DNA from: Clostridium bornimense
Lineage (GTDB): Bacteria; Bacillota; Clostridia; Clostridiales; Clostridiaceae
Direction of reading: 5' to 3'
Assembly (NCBI RefSeq): GCF_000577895.1
Contig: NZ_HG917868.1
Span: forward strand, 62,001-126,000
Length of the DNA: 64,000 nt
Positions 63,532-64,000 of this stretch are shown piece by piece. The notes under the pieces were generated by a model, which saw only the letters and a program-made list of their open reading frames with translations, ran no database searches and was not told the origin of the DNA. A program made the translations under genes and the position numbers. Positions within the stretch are counted from its first letter, which is position 1, and each line of letters begins with the position of its first letter.

Positions 63532-64000
63532 ATGGATATAGATTTTATAAAAACATATTATCCAATGTATATTGATGCAATGATTTTAACAGTAAAGATT
63601 GCTTTTATTGGGATATTACTATCTATAGTTATTGGTATTCTTTGTAGCATAATAAATATTATGAAAATTAAAGGATTAAATACAATTGTATCTATATATA
63701 TTGAACTATCAAGAAATACGCCATTATTAATACAATTATTTTTTTTATACTTTGGATTTCCGAAGTTAGGAATTGTATTAAGTTCTGAAAGTTGCGGAAT
63801 TATTGGACTAGCATTTCTTGGAGGAAGTTATATGGCGGAAGCATTTCGTTCGGGAATCGAAAATGTGTCAAAGGTTCAATATGAATCAGCATTGAGTTTA
63901 GGAATGACAAAAGTACAGATGTTTTCTCATATTATATTACCACAGGCATTTTCAACTTCAATTCCAGTAATATGTGCTAATATAATTTTCTTAATTAAGG
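63532..64000 (+). CDS. Polar amino acid ABC transporter permease (3' partial)
   Basis: The first 156 codons of a HisM/GlnP-type permease. It shows IDAMILTVKIAFIGILLSIVIG, ELSRNTPLLIQLFFLYFG (family signature), GGSYMAEAFRSGIENV, QYESALSLGMTKVQMFSHIILPQAF (the EAA coupling motif). Ribosome-binding site GGAGG. The C-terminus is beyond the right edge. A binding protein and ATPase would be expected further right. Confidence 0.9.
   Translation, partial: MDIDFIKTYYPMYIDAMILTVKIAFIGILLSIVIGILCSIINIMKIKGLNTIVSIYIELSRNTPLLIQLFFLYFGFPKLGIVLSSESCGIIGLAFLGGSYMAEAFRSGIENVSKVQYESALSLGMTKVQMFSHIILPQAFSTSIPVICANIIFLIK

Noticed and set aside
1-64000. CRISPR arrays, tRNA or rRNA genes, prophage modules
   Set aside because: No regularly spaced repeats, cloverleaf-type sequences or phage structural genes were found by eye; the only regular tandem repeats lie inside genes.

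Overview
The window is AT-rich, compactly coding DNA with purine-rich ribosome-binding sites ahead of most genes. It carries clostridial hallmarks: ChW repeats, a SpoVB-like flippase, FeoA/FeoA/FeoB, a DUF1540 protein, CalY/TasA-like proteins and M6 proteases. I read it as the chromosome of a Clostridium sensu stricto species, and I cannot name the species from sequence alone. There is no tRNA, rRNA, CRISPR array or prophage module.

Layout. 1-9.0 kb: the 3' part of a spoVB-like gene, then a tightly packed aromatic amino acid operon (aroF-tyrA-aroB-aroA-aroC-pheA-aroK-aroQ). The operon is preceded by a consensus promoter, a 44-codon ORF packed with Phe/Tyr/Trp codons and an intrinsic terminator, which together look like a leader-peptide attenuator. 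9.3-16.9 kb: a Staygreen-family protein, a membrane-anchored ankyrin protein, two YdcZ-type small transporters divergent from a Crp/Fnr regulator, a DUF1540 protein, exonuclease III, RNase Z, an acetyltransferase and a broken L,D-transpeptidase gene. 17.1-23.2 kb: a branched-chain amino acid ABC transport operon (livJ-H-M-G-F, minus strand), split between livM and livG by an IS607-like element with an intact TnpB and only a fragment of TnpA.

23.6-38 kb: an ABC-class ATPase, two secreted metallopeptidase-like proteins (M6 with discoidin-like domain; HEIGH plus ricin lectin), a two-component-propeller sensor kinase without a partner, a TetR regulator, an M42 peptidase, and a VTC / DUF4956 / Cthe_2159-like trio. 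38-46.6 kb: kinase-like phosphotransferase, EamA transporter, HAD phosphatase, DUF1450 protein, the feo iron(II) uptake operon, a ParM/ParR-like pair and a thioredoxin-like protein. 46.7-48.4 kb: an IS3-family (IS150-like) element inserted into the loop of the thioredoxin gene's terminator.

48.6-52.4 kb: a CalY/TasA-like surface operon with a 48-aa small ORF. 52.5-62.7 kb: a giant RHS/YD-repeat gene carrying three exact-length discoidin repeats and three ChW blocks. It lacks a start and is broken by a frameshift and a 119-bp two-hairpin insertion. It is followed by a C-terminal effector-like tip and two small membrane proteins that could be immunity partners. The window ends in a polar amino acid ABC permease.

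A family of seven oriented intergenic repeats (11.6, 17.0, 33.0, 35.0, 40.1, 41.1 and 44.6 kb) sits at gene 3' ends, and six of the seven supply the transcription terminator. The most novel-looking signals are the aro leader peptide, this repeat family, the IS inside a terminator loop, and the RHS insertion.
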